Shown: positions 1 through 6,388, counted from the stretch's first letter. The stretch is 12,953 nucleotides of DNA from Hyphococcus sp. (GCA_021604605.1 BQJH01000056.1:1-12953); one strand, 5' to 3'. Made by a program: numbers and translations. Notes: generated by a model from the letters alone, not told the origin.

Positions 1-699
1 TAAATTCTCTTTATATACGCCAGGCAATGCCTTTCCTGCAGCCGGCAATATAGGTTGGTCACCAATGCGATAGAAATCGGCGACTTGCCAGGTAGTCCAT
101 GTTTCTCCACGGTCTCCCGTGTTGGAGCCATCCCAACGAAATCGATCTTGTGTGATGTCGGAGAAAATATACCGTCTATGACTGCGGGAGCCGTCCGGGT
201 TTGGGCGAGTTGCTGCTGAATACATCCTAAAACGACCATGGTGTTTGTCGCCCATCAGTTGATCGGTAAATGCAATTCCATCGAAGCCTGGATTGGGCCA
301 ATTTTGAACCATCACCCACCGGCTGCGGCTCTCATCATAATACCGAATAGAAAAACCTCGGACTGATGGCTCACCATTCTCCGCGCCAAGAGTCTCAACT
401 AGTTCAACAATTGCTTTTCCATCTAATATTGGGAAGACGCTATGCCGGTTCCAGCTTCCCTCCTTAGCATGAGAAAACTCCCCCTCAATGCGGGGCCGCC
501 AATTTGCTTTCCACTCGCCAATCCAAAAATCAAATTCCCTGTGCTGAGCCTTATCCCATTGTGCAGTGATATCAACGCCAAGTGCGGCATCCCAGCTTTC
601 TGGGACGGCATGCTGTTTTGGGAACGTAGTATTATTTTTATCGATTGAGCCACACGCAGCAATTAAGAGTACAATGAGTGGACTGAAAATACGTAACAT
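1..699 (-). CDS. Putative outer-membrane lipoprotein, 3' end beyond the window
   Basis: An open frame of 233 codons runs from an ATG at 697-699 to the left edge without a stop, so the C-terminus is missing. The start has a strong purine-rich Shine-Dalgarno (GAGGAGAGG) a few bases upstream. The N-terminus is a lipoprotein signal: a short hydrophobic stretch, then the lipobox I-A-A-C with the lipidated Cys at residue 16, then Gly-Ser. The +2 residue is Gly, so outer-membrane sorting is expected. The mature part carries F-D-F-W-I-G-E-W at residues 56-63, a motif seen near the start of calycin-like and DUF1579-like domains. The rest is rich in Trp and Tyr, as in small beta-barrel binding folds. 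I do not recognise a specific family or ligand. The nearest upstream item in the same direction is a decayed aspartyl-protease pseudogene, which gives no functional clue. Confidence 0.8.
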   Translation of the reverse strand, partial: MLRIFSPLIVLLIAACGSIDKNNTTFPKQHAVPESWDAALGVDITAQWDKAQHREFDFWIGEWKANWRPRIEGEFSHAKEGSWNRHSVFPILDGKAIVELVETLGAENGEPSVRGFSIRYYDESRSRWVMVQNWPNPGFDGIAFTDQLMGDKHHGRFRMYSAATRPNPDGSRSHRRYIFSDITQDRFRWDGSNTGDRGETWTTWQVADFYRIGDQPILPAAGKALPGVYKENL

Positions 700-798
700 C
701 TGGTCCTCTCCTCTATTTCGCCAATGCAAATTTGGGCTAAGGGTATTGCCGAACGAAAGCGGCTTCTTGTTACCTTCAGTGTAGCGCGTAACTTCCGT

Positions 799-1440
799 TC
801 AGTAAATCAAACTCAATAAAATCGGCTGCCCAAGTTCGCAATTAATCTGCCCACCTAAAGGAAACGTCCATATTTCAATTTGCATTTCCTGCGCTGTTAT
901 ATTCTCATATTCAAACTGAAAGGATGATAATTTAAACAACAAAGGGGTAAGCGAAGCATTTTCAATCACCTCAATACCCCCTTGCGCCGGCAACCCAGGT
1001 TGAGCCCTTCGAGGTTACTTCCGCACCGATCCGTTCAAGGAGGTCAATATTCAATGTAAGCTCTCGGTTAAGGCCAGAGTCAATATCGAATAAAATAGCC
1101 TGCCCATCGACTAATTGTGTGGCAGCTATCGAGTGATTAAACCAAACCAAATTTCTTCGGCGATTTTGCCGTGACTGAGATAGAGCCAGCGTCAATAGTT
1201 GACTTTTTAAATCAAACTTGAGGAGTAACTTGCATATCAAGGCATGCCGATAATACCATCGATTTTAATTATGTTGATTGGCCCTATCCCAAATTATAAG
1301 TCGGCCTTGTCCACAACGCCAAATGGAACATTCGTAACTGACATTTCTCCTATTTCAATACGTTCCACTAAAATGGGATGTACAGATACTGTTGCTTCTA
1401 AAGCCACCCGTAAGAGGCAGACACTTTCTAACAGCCCTCA
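799..1440 (-). pseudogene. Decayed two-lobed retropepsin-like aspartyl protease
   Basis: Three reading frames on the minus strand join into one protein-like path. From about 1437 to 1297 one frame reads a stretch typical of the inter-motif part of a bacterial retropepsin lobe (P-I-L-V-E-R-I-E-I-G-E-M, then N-V-P-F-G-V-V-D). It is broken by an in-frame TAA at 1294-1296, continues to I-D-G-I-I-G-M (1244-1264), and stops at 1237-1239. The neighbouring frame from 1240 continues with K-F-D-L-K-S-Q-L-L-T-L, the usual sequence after the G-I-[IL]-G motif. A second lobe then begins with V-D-G-Q-A-I-L-F-D-I-D-S-G; the catalytic D-S-G lies at 1073-1081. A second frameshift at about 975-1015 leads into the last frame, ending near 799. 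The first lobe's own D-[ST]-G half is missing, so the 5' end is also lost. Two lobes match the Asp_protease_2 type arrangement of bacterial secreted proteins. The call rests on motif order; exact lesion positions are approximate. Confidence 0.65.
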
Positions 1441-1575
1441 CAGAGATGTTACTGGCTGAGCTTCATCTCATTATTGAATGATTGGTCCATAACTCTATAT
1501 GCGTTGGCGTCGCCGGATGTTTTGAAAGGCGACTTAAAAACAAACGGCGCAAGCGCCAGAAAAAGGAGATCCCCC

Positions 1576-2118
1576 ATGTCCAGAATTACTAAAGTATCCG
1601 ATGAAACCGCCTCCCCAGCTGCAGAAGACCTGTTAGGCGCCATCAAAACAAAAGTCGGAATGGTCCCTAACCTTTACCGGGTTCTTGCAAACCAGCCTGC
1701 GGCTCTTTCCGGGCTATTGCAGCTCAATGAAGAGCTTGGCAAAGGCGCATTCAACGCCCAGACCCGAGAGGCCATCGCCCTGACGGTTGCGGGCGCCAAC
1801 AGCTGTGATTATTGCGCCTCCGCCCACTCTGCAATTTCAAAAAGCCTGAACGTAGATGCGAGCGAAATTACAAGCCGCCTGAACGGTCACTCTAGTGATC
1901 CGAAGCTCAACGCCATTCTTGCATTGTCGACAGCTATCGTTGAGAAACGCGGCTTTGCAAACGATGCTGATTTATCGAGCGCACGTCAGGCAGGATTAAA
2001 CGACAGCGATATTGTAGAAACCGTTGCGAATGTAGTGGCGAATATATTCACCAATTATGTCAACCATGTCGCGCAAACCGAGATTGATTTCCCTGTTGTG
2101 GAAACGAAAGCGGCGTAA
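1576..2118 (+). CDS. AhpD/carboxymuconolactone decarboxylase family protein
   Basis: This encodes a 180-residue cytosolic protein. The start at 1576 is preferred over the in-frame GTG/ATG options up to 100 bases upstream because AAGGAGA sits 7-8 bases before it, and the upstream residues do not look like protein of this family. The core has the AhpD-type redox signature E-x11-C-x2-C-x3-H: Glu65, then C-D-Y-C at 77-80, then His84. It is flanked by alpha-helical sequence including V-G-M-V-P-N at 28-32, which is typical of 'peroxidase-related' members that detoxify alkyl hydroperoxides or act as disulfide reductases. The length fits that subfamily (about 180 residues). No partner reductase or regulator is adjacent, so the physiological substrate cannot be named. 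It runs toward, and shares a bidirectional terminator with, the convergent amyloid-like unit. Confidence 0.88.
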   Translation: MSRITKVSDETASPAAEDLLGAIKTKVGMVPNLYRVLANQPAALSGLLQLNEELGKGAFNAQTREAIALTVAGANSCDYCASAHSAISKSLNVDASEITSRLNGHSSDPKLNAILALSTAIVEKRGFANDADLSSARQAGLNDSDIVETVANVVANIFTNYVNHVAQTEIDFPVVETKAA

Positions 2119-2132
2119 CTATTATCACGCAA

Positions 2133-2167
2133 CAAAAAACAGAACGACAGTTTCCGCTGTCGTTCTG
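2133..2167 (-). terminator. Intrinsic terminator, bidirectional
   Basis: A perfect 11-bp stem (CAGAACGACAG at 2140-2150 with its complement at 2157-2167) encloses a 6-base loop. Read on the minus strand, the stem is followed by six T residues (2139-2134), a textbook intrinsic terminator for the 2191-3306 gene. On the plus strand the trailing sequence is only moderately T-rich, so it may also stop the AhpD-like gene but less efficiently. Confidence 0.85.
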
Positions 2168-2190
2168 TCCATTATTCTAGGGTGCTAAAC

Positions 2191-3306
2191 TTAGTTCACC
2201 AATGAGCGCCGTAACATTCCGATACCGGAAATAGCGCTCGCCGCTGACCGTCTCGCAATATTACGATCAATCGCCTGGCTATAGTTTTGAATGAAAACTT
2301 TCACATCAATATTTTGCCGGATGGTGGCGCCGTCAATATCGTTGTTCAGAACATTGTTCAGTGTGCTACCGGCGGTCAATAATTGATTGAGCGTCCGCTC
2401 TACTTTTTGCTCGACCTGGCCCGCCATGGAGACCCTTGTTGGTTCTTCTGGTTGTGGCGCCGGAGCGTTTTGGCTGTTTACATTCACTTCCTGAGTAGTT
2501 GAACGGCCAGGTGCGCTGGCGTCAGCCAGGACCAGATTGGTCTGGGGCGCAAGCTCAGGTTCCGACTTCGTCTCAACAAGGTTTGTACTCACAGGCTGGG
2601 TGGTTTGCGCCAGCGGCGCACTCGCAACCACAGTCGGCGCTTCAACAGGAGCAGGCGCTGCCGGTGTCTCAACAGGCGCTGGCGGCGCTTGCGCGACGAT
2701 GGGTTGTGGCGCTGCAGCAGGCTGATTCAACGGCGCAGGTTCATTATAAACCGTTGTTTCCGGCGCAGGCGCTGTCGGCATTGCAGGTTGCTGAACTGGC
2801 GCGGCGGCTGCAATTGTAACCGGCTCAACTGGTGCTGCGGGCGCCTCAGTCGGGACCGATGGTGCTAATGGACCACCATCAGCGAAAACACCACCTTCAG
2901 GCAATGGACCGCCATTCTCACCAAAGACACCCTCTTCGCCGAAGATGCCTCCTTCAGGCAACGGGCCGCCGTTCTCACCAAAGACACCCCCTTCGCCGAA
3001 GATGCCTCCTTCAGGGAGAGGGCCACCGTTTTCACCGAACACGCCGCCCTCGCCAAATACCGGCGGCAGATCAACTTGAACCGGCGCCAGACTGACGCCG
3101 AAATTGAACTGAAAGCCGCCAATTTCGAAACCGCCGCGCGCATCGAGCAATTCTTCATCGCTCAAAGGTGTTTCTTCAATGAATAACGCATCCATTCCGC
3201 CCAACTCGCTCGCGCTCGAGGCGGCCATGGCGCTCGACAAGGACGCGCCGGAAATCGAAAGAATGCTTGCGGTGCTGAATAATGCGATCTTGGAAATCAT
3301 CGACAT
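2191..3306 (-). CDS. Secreted repeat and Pro/Ala-rich protein with double-glycine site (candidate FapE-like subunit)
   Basis: This is a 371-residue exported protein. A Sec signal covers residues 1-28 (cleavage expected after A-M-A). Residues 48-59 read L-S-D-E-E-L-L-D-A-R-G-G, close to the leader pattern cut by C39 peptidases, and a C39-type peptidase is the gene immediately upstream. Residues 87-143 are three 19-residue Gly-rich repeats (G-G-V-F-G-E-N-G-G-P-L-P-E-G-G-I-F-G-E and variants). Residues 149-290 are a low-complexity Pro/Ala/Val/Gln linker. The C-terminal 80 residues are folded-looking, with N-N-D-I-D-G-A-T-I-R-Q-N-I-D-V-K-V-F at 321-338, which resembles the ends of the other two fibre-like proteins here. 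The ATG has AAGGAA upstream and begins one base after the stop of the peptidase gene, implying translational coupling. No database family is recognised. The subunit role is inferred from context. Confidence 0.8.
   Translation of the reverse strand: MSMISKIALFSTASILSISGASLSSAMAASSASELGGMDALFIEETPLSDEELLDARGGFEIGGFQFNFGVSLAPVQVDLPPVFGEGGVFGENGGPLPEGGIFGEGGVFGENGGPLPEGGIFGEEGVFGENGGPLPEGGVFADGGPLAPSVPTEAPAAPVEPVTIAAAAPVQQPAMPTAPAPETTVYNEPAPLNQPAAAPQPIVAQAPPAPVETPAAPAPVEAPTVVASAPLAQTTQPVSTNLVETKSEPELAPQTNLVLADASAPGRSTTQEVNVNSQNAPAPQPEEPTRVSMAGQVEQKVERTLNQLLTAGSTLNNVLNNDIDGATIRQNIDVKVFIQNYSQAIDRNIARRSAASAISGIGMLRRSLVN
2878..3048 (-). repeat. Three tandem 57-bp (19-residue) coding repeats
   Basis: Within the 371-residue protein, residues 87-105, 106-124 and 125-143 are successive copies of the same 19-residue unit. 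The first two are identical in protein; the third varies at three or four positions (E-G at the start, V-F-A-D at the end). DNA copies differ at several synonymous sites, so the array is not a brand-new duplication. The period suggests one structural repeat per unit in a fibre or surface-exposed protein. Confidence 0.85.
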
Positions 3307-3307
3307 C

Positions 3308-4063
3308 TTATGGGTTCCTTAAATCGGTGGAAATCGCGAAACCGGAAAATGACGGTCGCGTTTGATGTAGTGATACTGATTGGAGTGTTTCGACGTCCTT
3401 CGCCCGATCATAGGGAGAAGATGGCGCCAGGCGCCAATCGATGGCGCGGTTAAAGTTCGCTTTACCCCTTTGAACATCAGAGCGGATGAATAAAATAATT
3501 CCATCCCAATGCTTTTCAAATTCTTTACGCGAAAGCGAGTAGACCCCTTTTGAAGGGTCGCCGACTAAAACGGTCTTTTCAGTCATCCCTTTGATGACGA
3601 CAAAATGTTTGTATCCGCTGACGTCAATCAGAGCGATGCCCGGAACGCCAATCTCATTGATACGATCCAGCGTCAGCTTAAACCCATCGGCCAAGAGATC
3701 CAGTTTTTCCAAATAGGACTTCATTTCCAGAAGAGAAAAGCCAAGCTCCTGAATTCGCTCCTGATCGCCAACTTCCCACATTGCCTTAAAAGCGTCAGTT
3801 TCGGAAATAGCGATGTCGTAATGATGAGTTAAAATCGTAGCCAGCGCAGCAGAGCCGCAACTAAAGTCAAATTGTTGGCGAACAACGGTTTCAAACTTAC
3901 GTTCAGCAAAGCTTGGCACATCAACGGTGACATTCGCGCCGCCGGTATTAATGATGACATCACTGGCAAGCGCCGCAGATGGGATTGCGCCTATACCAAA
4001 AACTGGCGCTGCACAAAGCAACGCTGCGGCCGTTTTTTTTAAGCTGTTAAAATGCTGAAGCAA
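3308..4063 (-). CDS. Periplasmic C39-family cysteine peptidase (FapD-like)
   Basis: This is a 251-residue exported protein. It starts with TTG at 4063: a GGGGGAA Shine-Dalgarno lies at 4068-4074, and no ATG gives the signal peptide. The signal covers residues 1-33 (Lys-Lys, a hydrophobic core, cleavage after A-L-A). The peptidase domain spans about residues 55-195. Gln63 sits six residues before Cys69 in F-D-F-S-C-G, as in C39 oxyanion Gln and nucleophile. His153 in H-F-V-V-I-K-G and Asp169 in V-G-D-P-S-K-G complete the triad. C39 domains cut leaders after double glycine. Here there is no ABC transporter domain, which matches the stand-alone FapD of Pseudomonas functional-amyloid operons. The gene lies 20 bases after the 131-residue secreted protein and one base before the 371-residue protein, so all are probably one operon. 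The C-terminal 55 residues lie outside the core and are not recognised. Confidence 0.85.
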   Translation of the reverse strand: MLQHFNSLKKTAAALLCAAPVFGIGAIPSAALASDVIINTGGANVTVDVPSFAERKFETVVRQQFDFSCGSAALATILTHHYDIAISETDAFKAMWEVGDQERIQELGFSLLEMKSYLEKLDLLADGFKLTLDRINEIGVPGIALIDVSGYKHFVVIKGMTEKTVLVGDPSKGVYSLSRKEFEKHWDGIILFIRSDVQRGKANFNRAIDWRLAPSSPYDRAKDVETLQSVSLHQTRPSFSGFAISTDLRNP

Positions 4064-4067
4064 TTCG

Positions 4068-4074
4068 TTCCCCC
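4068..4074 (-). promoter_or_regulatory. Ribosome binding site supporting a TTG start
   Basis: GGGGGAA on the minus strand lies 4-6 bases upstream of TTG 4063-4061. It is the evidence for using the non-ATG start of the C39 peptidase gene; the first ATG in frame is far inside the peptidase domain. Confidence 0.6.
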
Positions 4075-4083
4075 AAGACAGAT

Positions 4084-4479
4084 CTAGTTACCACCATCAT
4101 TCAAAAAAACGTTTACGTTTACGTTACTCTGAAAAATGACGCCATTCCCGGTGTTATTAAACACCGTCGTAATACCGCGATTATCGCTCACAACGTTGTT
4201 GGCAATTTGCCCTGTTTCGGTGTTGGTCGTGTTAACATCGCTGACTGACCCAGTATTTTCAGCCATGTTAATACCGATGTCCTGAATATTGATTGCGGTG
4301 TCAGCGCCGCCTGATGAGGCGCTCATAGCGCCGGTATTCATTGGAACCAAGCCGCCGAAAATGTCGTCACCCAATTCCAGGGGTTGTTCAATGATAGTCG
4401 TGGTTGGCTCTTGTGGGACCGGACCTTGTGCATACGCCACAAGCGGCGCAACAAAAAATCCCCATGCGCTCATTCCCAT
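4084..4479 (-). CDS. Small secreted fibre-like protein (candidate minor subunit or nucleator)
   Basis: This encodes 131 residues from the ATG at 4479. I prefer this start because GGGGAG (4487-4492) is 7 bases upstream. An ATG at 4485 is only 1 base from that site, and a TTG at 4494 lies within it. The N-terminus is a short hydrophobic segment ending A-Y-A (cleavage expected after residue 17) but has no Lys or Arg before it, which is unusual for a Sec signal. The mature protein is Asn/Thr/Ser/Val-rich and has no Cys. Residues 97-128 contain S-D-N-R-G, V-F-N-N-T-G-N-G, then Q-S-N-V-N-V-N-V-F, a pattern shared with the ends of the 541- and 371-residue proteins. Residues 32-43 (Q-P-L-E-L-G-D-D-I-F-G-G) weakly resemble a double-glycine leader. 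It sits between the repeat protein and the C39 peptidase, the place of FapB/FapE-type minor subunits. The family is not recognised by sequence. Confidence 0.75.
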   Translation of the reverse strand: MGMSAWGFFVAPLVAYAQGPVPQEPTTTIIEQPLELGDDIFGGLVPMNTGAMSASSGGADTAINIQDIGINMAENTGSVSDVNTTNTETGQIANNVVSDNRGITTVFNNTGNGVIFQSNVNVNVFLNDGGN

Positions 4480-4486
4480 TACCATA

Positions 4487-4492
4487 CTCCCC
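4487..4492 (-). promoter_or_regulatory. Ribosome binding site choosing the start at 4479
   Basis: GGGGAG on the minus strand is the only strong Shine-Dalgarno before the 131-residue protein. Three ATG codons lie 1, 7 and 13 bases downstream; only the middle one (4477-4479) has standard spacing. Confidence 0.6.
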
Positions 4493-4517
4493 AATACTTC
4501 ACTTCATTTTACTTTTA

Positions 4518-4572
4518 TGTTTGAGCGGGCGTTGCGAGAATTAGCTCCTCACAACGCCCTGATGCTCAAACA
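4518..4572 (-). other. Long intercistronic hairpin between the fibre-like genes
   Basis: TGTTTGAGC (4518-4526) followed directly by GGGCGTTG (4527-4534) pairs with CAACGCCC (4552-4559) and GCTCAAACA (4564-4572). The stem is 17 bp with a 4-base bulge, extended by three more pairs (4536-4538 with 4548-4550). In the minus-strand transcript the stem is followed by UAAAAGUAAAAUG, not by a U-run, so it is a poor intrinsic terminator. It lies 28 bases after the stop of the 541-residue gene and before the ribosome binding site of the next. Such hairpins commonly protect the upstream message or partly attenuate downstream expression, giving more major than minor subunit. That role is inferred. Confidence 0.7.
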
Positions 4573-4600
4573 ATCAACATCAAGTTAGTTAACTCGAAAC

Positions 4601-6226
4601 CTACTGTGGAGCAGGGCCGTTGTTAACTGTGCCAACATTGACGCTCTGCGAGTTAGACATGCTCGCGATGCCAGTGTTTGCATTGTTGTTGAACAAGCCG
4701 CGGTTGCCGCTAATGCTCTGGCCGTTGATGTTGCCTGTTGTAGCCGCATCACCACCGCCTGGACGACGAGTGCGCTCGAGAAGAGCGTCAAGACCGCCAT
4801 TGATAGAGACGTTAGATACAGATGAAGACAACGCAGTGTTGTTCAACTGAACATCGCCAACCGTCAATGTCAGCGTAGTGTCAATGACTGTGCCGCCATT
4901 GTTCGCTGCATTGCGACCAGCATTAGCCTGATCTTCGTTGTCAACAGAGTTATCAGTTGATTGATCAACTTTAACCTTGCTGTCATCATTAGCAATGACT
5001 GAACCATTGTCAGCGTCATTGTCGTCAATGCTGCCGCCATTATTGGCTGCATGACCAGCTGAAGAGTTAGCCTGGTCTTCGTTGTCAGTTGACTGATCGA
5101 CGTCTACGTCACTGTCATCATTGGCGATAATACCGCTGCCTGAAGCAGTGTTATTGTCGTCATGTGAATCATTGTCACGGTTGTCGCCATCATCGCCTTT
5201 GCCAGACGAGCTGTCGTTTCTGTTACCGTCAACACGGTTGTCACCATTGGCATTTCCGTCAACGCGGTGATCACCATTGTTGTCGTTGTTACGGCCTTCG
5301 ATGTCGCCATTGTCTTCGCGATTATCGCGATTGTCGCCATCGTTGCCTTTGCCAGACGAGTTATCAATTGTGCTGCCGTTGTTTGCGGCATCGTCACCGC
5401 CATTAGCAGAGTCCTTGACAGAGCTGTCAGACGCATCGACCTGAACGTTTAGGTTTTCAATGTCAACAAGATCATTGTCGTCGCTTGACGCGTCGACTTT
5501 ACCGCCATTGTTAGCAGCGTTTGTGCCGCCGGCTGCATATTCGATTTCGCCGCCATTGTTGGCTGCATCGCCGCCAGCATTGGCCTGGTCTTCGTTGTCG
5601 ACTGAATTATCAGTTTTCGTGCTCGTATAAGTCTTTGTGTAAGTCTTAGTACGTGCAGAATTATCGACTGTACCGCCATTGTTAGCAGCATCATCACCAG
5701 CATTGGCTTGATCTTCGTTGTCAACTGAGCTGTCTGACGCGTCGAGCTGAATATTTTCAATGTCGACAAGGTCATTGTCGTCATTTGACGCATCAACTTT
5801 ACCGCCATTGTTGGCTGCGTGGCCAGTAGTAGTGTTGGCCTGATCTTCGTTGTCAGTTTTTGTCGAAGTTTTTGTAGAGCTCAGAGAAACAGTTTCGATA
5901 TCTACAAGATCGTTGTCATCATTTGAAGCATCGACCTTGCCGCCATTGTTGGCAGCATTTGTTCCGCCATTGGCTTGCTCGATTTCGCCACCATTGTTGG
6001 CAGCATCGCCGCCAGCGTTGGCTTGGTCTTCGTTGTCAATAGAACTATCCATTGAGTTGTCGGTGTTGGTTTCAGTTACAGTCTGGCTGCCTTTGCCAGA
6101 TTCAGAGTTTGAACCATTTTTAGCAGCCGTTAAATCAACGTCCACTGGAATTGGAGCCGCGTTCGCTGTGCCGAAAGTCGCCAGCATAGCCGTCGCAGCA
6201 ATTGATGATAAAAGTTTGAGTTTCAC
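4601..6226 (-). CDS. Asp/Asn-rich repeat protein, candidate major functional-amyloid (FapC-like) subunit
   Basis: This is a 541-residue secreted protein. The Sec signal is residues 1-23 (K-L-K, hydrophobic core, cleavage after A-N-A). The mature chain is extremely rich in Asp, Asn, Gly and Ser, has no Cys or Trp and almost no aromatic residues. Residues 62-445 hold six clear units of N-E-D-Q-A-N-x(4,5)-A-A-N-N-G-G plus one degenerate copy (272-285). They are interleaved with K-V-D-A-S-[NS]-D-D-N-D-L-V-D-I-E blocks, which could bind divalent cations. A 50-residue block is repeated almost identically (62-111 and 208-257). Residues 289-360 are a charged Asp/Arg/Asn segment with two S-S-G-K-G-[ND]-D-G-D-N-R-D-N copies. 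Residues 446-541 are different: beta-rich, ending with S-G-N-R-G, N-N-N-A-N-T-G and Q-S-V-N-V. It is the first gene after a perfect sigma-54 promoter and is followed by a C39 peptidase; a FapF-like porin is encoded nearby. That context, not homology, suggests an amyloid subunit. An RTX-like Ca-binding adhesin is the main alternative. Confidence 0.8.
   Translation of the reverse strand: MKLKLLSSIAATAMLATFGTANAAPIPVDVDLTAAKNGSNSESGKGSQTVTETNTDNSMDSSIDNEDQANAGGDAANNGGEIEQANGGTNAANNGGKVDASNDDNDLVDIETVSLSSTKTSTKTDNEDQANTTTGHAANNGGKVDASNDDNDLVDIENIQLDASDSSVDNEDQANAGDDAANNGGTVDNSARTKTYTKTYTSTKTDNSVDNEDQANAGGDAANNGGEIEYAAGGTNAANNGGKVDASSDDNDLVDIENLNVQVDASDSSVKDSANGGDDAANNGSTIDNSSGKGNDGDNRDNREDNGDIEGRNNDNNGDHRVDGNANGDNRVDGNRNDSSSGKGDDGDNRDNDSHDDNNTASGSGIIANDDSDVDVDQSTDNEDQANSSAGHAANNGGSIDDNDADNGSVIANDDSKVKVDQSTDNSVDNEDQANAGRNAANNGGTVIDTTLTLTVGDVQLNNTALSSSVSNVSINGGLDALLERTRRPGGGDAATTGNINGQSISGNRGLFNNNANTGIASMSNSQSVNVGTVNNGPAPQ
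4892..6043 (-). repeat. Coding repeat region of the Asp/Asn-rich protein
   Basis: Residues 62-445 contain eight exact A-A-N-N-G-G hexapeptides and one A-A-N-N-G-S, six of them preceded by N-E-D-Q-A-N. The blocks at 5894-6043 and 5456-5605 encode 50 residues each that differ at only about four positions, indicating segmental duplication. A shorter DNA repeat (5183-5210 and about 5334-5361) lies in the charged middle part. Copy number in such arrays may vary between strains. Confidence 0.85.
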
Positions 6227-6345
6227 TTCTAGTCTCCCACTAAGGTTTCACTTTACAAAGTCAGCCAAGACGCCCCGCCATATTCAGCGAAGACGCACCT
6301 GACCTATCCAAGGGGAGCGTAAGTCCCCCCCACGCTCAGCTTAGA

Positions 6346-6361
6346 TGCAAACCCCGTGCCA
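6346..6361 (-). promoter_or_regulatory. Sigma-54 promoter of the fibre-like operon
   Basis: On the minus strand the sequence is TGGCACG-GGGT-TTGCA, matching the RpoN consensus TGGCACG-N4-TTGCW at every defined position. The GG doublet is at 6360-6359 and the GC doublet at 6348-6347, with exactly 10 bases between. Transcription would start near 6335, giving a leader of about 109 bases before the 541-residue gene. A sigma-54 activator is encoded divergently 0.7 kb away. RpoN itself is not in the window. Confidence 0.88.
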
Positions 6362-6388
6362 AAATGGGACCCGGGTCGGGTCAAGATC

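Noticed and set aside
1244..1459. Plus-strand 71-residue frame over the pseudogene
   Set aside because: The antisense strand carries recognisable aspartyl-protease residues in order, whereas this frame shows nothing recognisable.
2499..3095. Several Arg- or Gln-rich plus-strand frames opposite the 371-residue protein
   Set aside because: They are shadows of the Pro/Ala linker and Gly repeats; none has a plausible start or recognisable residues.
2191..4063. Bacteriocin export locus (double-glycine leader plus C39 peptidase)
   Set aside because: There is no ABC transporter or immunity gene, the peptidase and substrates carry Sec signals, and the substrate is a 371-residue repeat protein, which fits the amyloid system better.
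5164..5452. Plus-strand open frames inside the Asp/Asn repeat gene, including a Cys/His-rich one
   Set aside because: They are antisense shadows of the repeated GAT/AAC/GGC codons, have no ribosome binding site or signal, and the minus-strand protein has a signal peptide, repeats and a promoter.
4892..6043. Regularly repeated DNA that could look like a CRISPR or satellite array
   Set aside because: Repeat spacing is irregular, and every copy stays in one reading frame and encodes the same peptide motifs.
5850..6302. 150-residue plus-strand frame over the start of the same gene
   Set aside because: It is open only because the Asp/Asn/Gly/Ser codons lack stops in antisense, and it crosses the sense gene's start and leader.
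6315..6337. Hairpin GAGCGT/ACGCTC in the operon leader
   Set aside because: The predicted transcription start (about 6335) falls inside one arm, so the transcript would not contain the full stem.
6368..6377. Perfect 10-bp palindrome GACCCGGGTC between the CtrA-type box and the sigma-54 promoter
   Set aside because: It is short and GC-rich and could occur by chance; no second copy of the full palindrome was seen, so I do not call it an operator.
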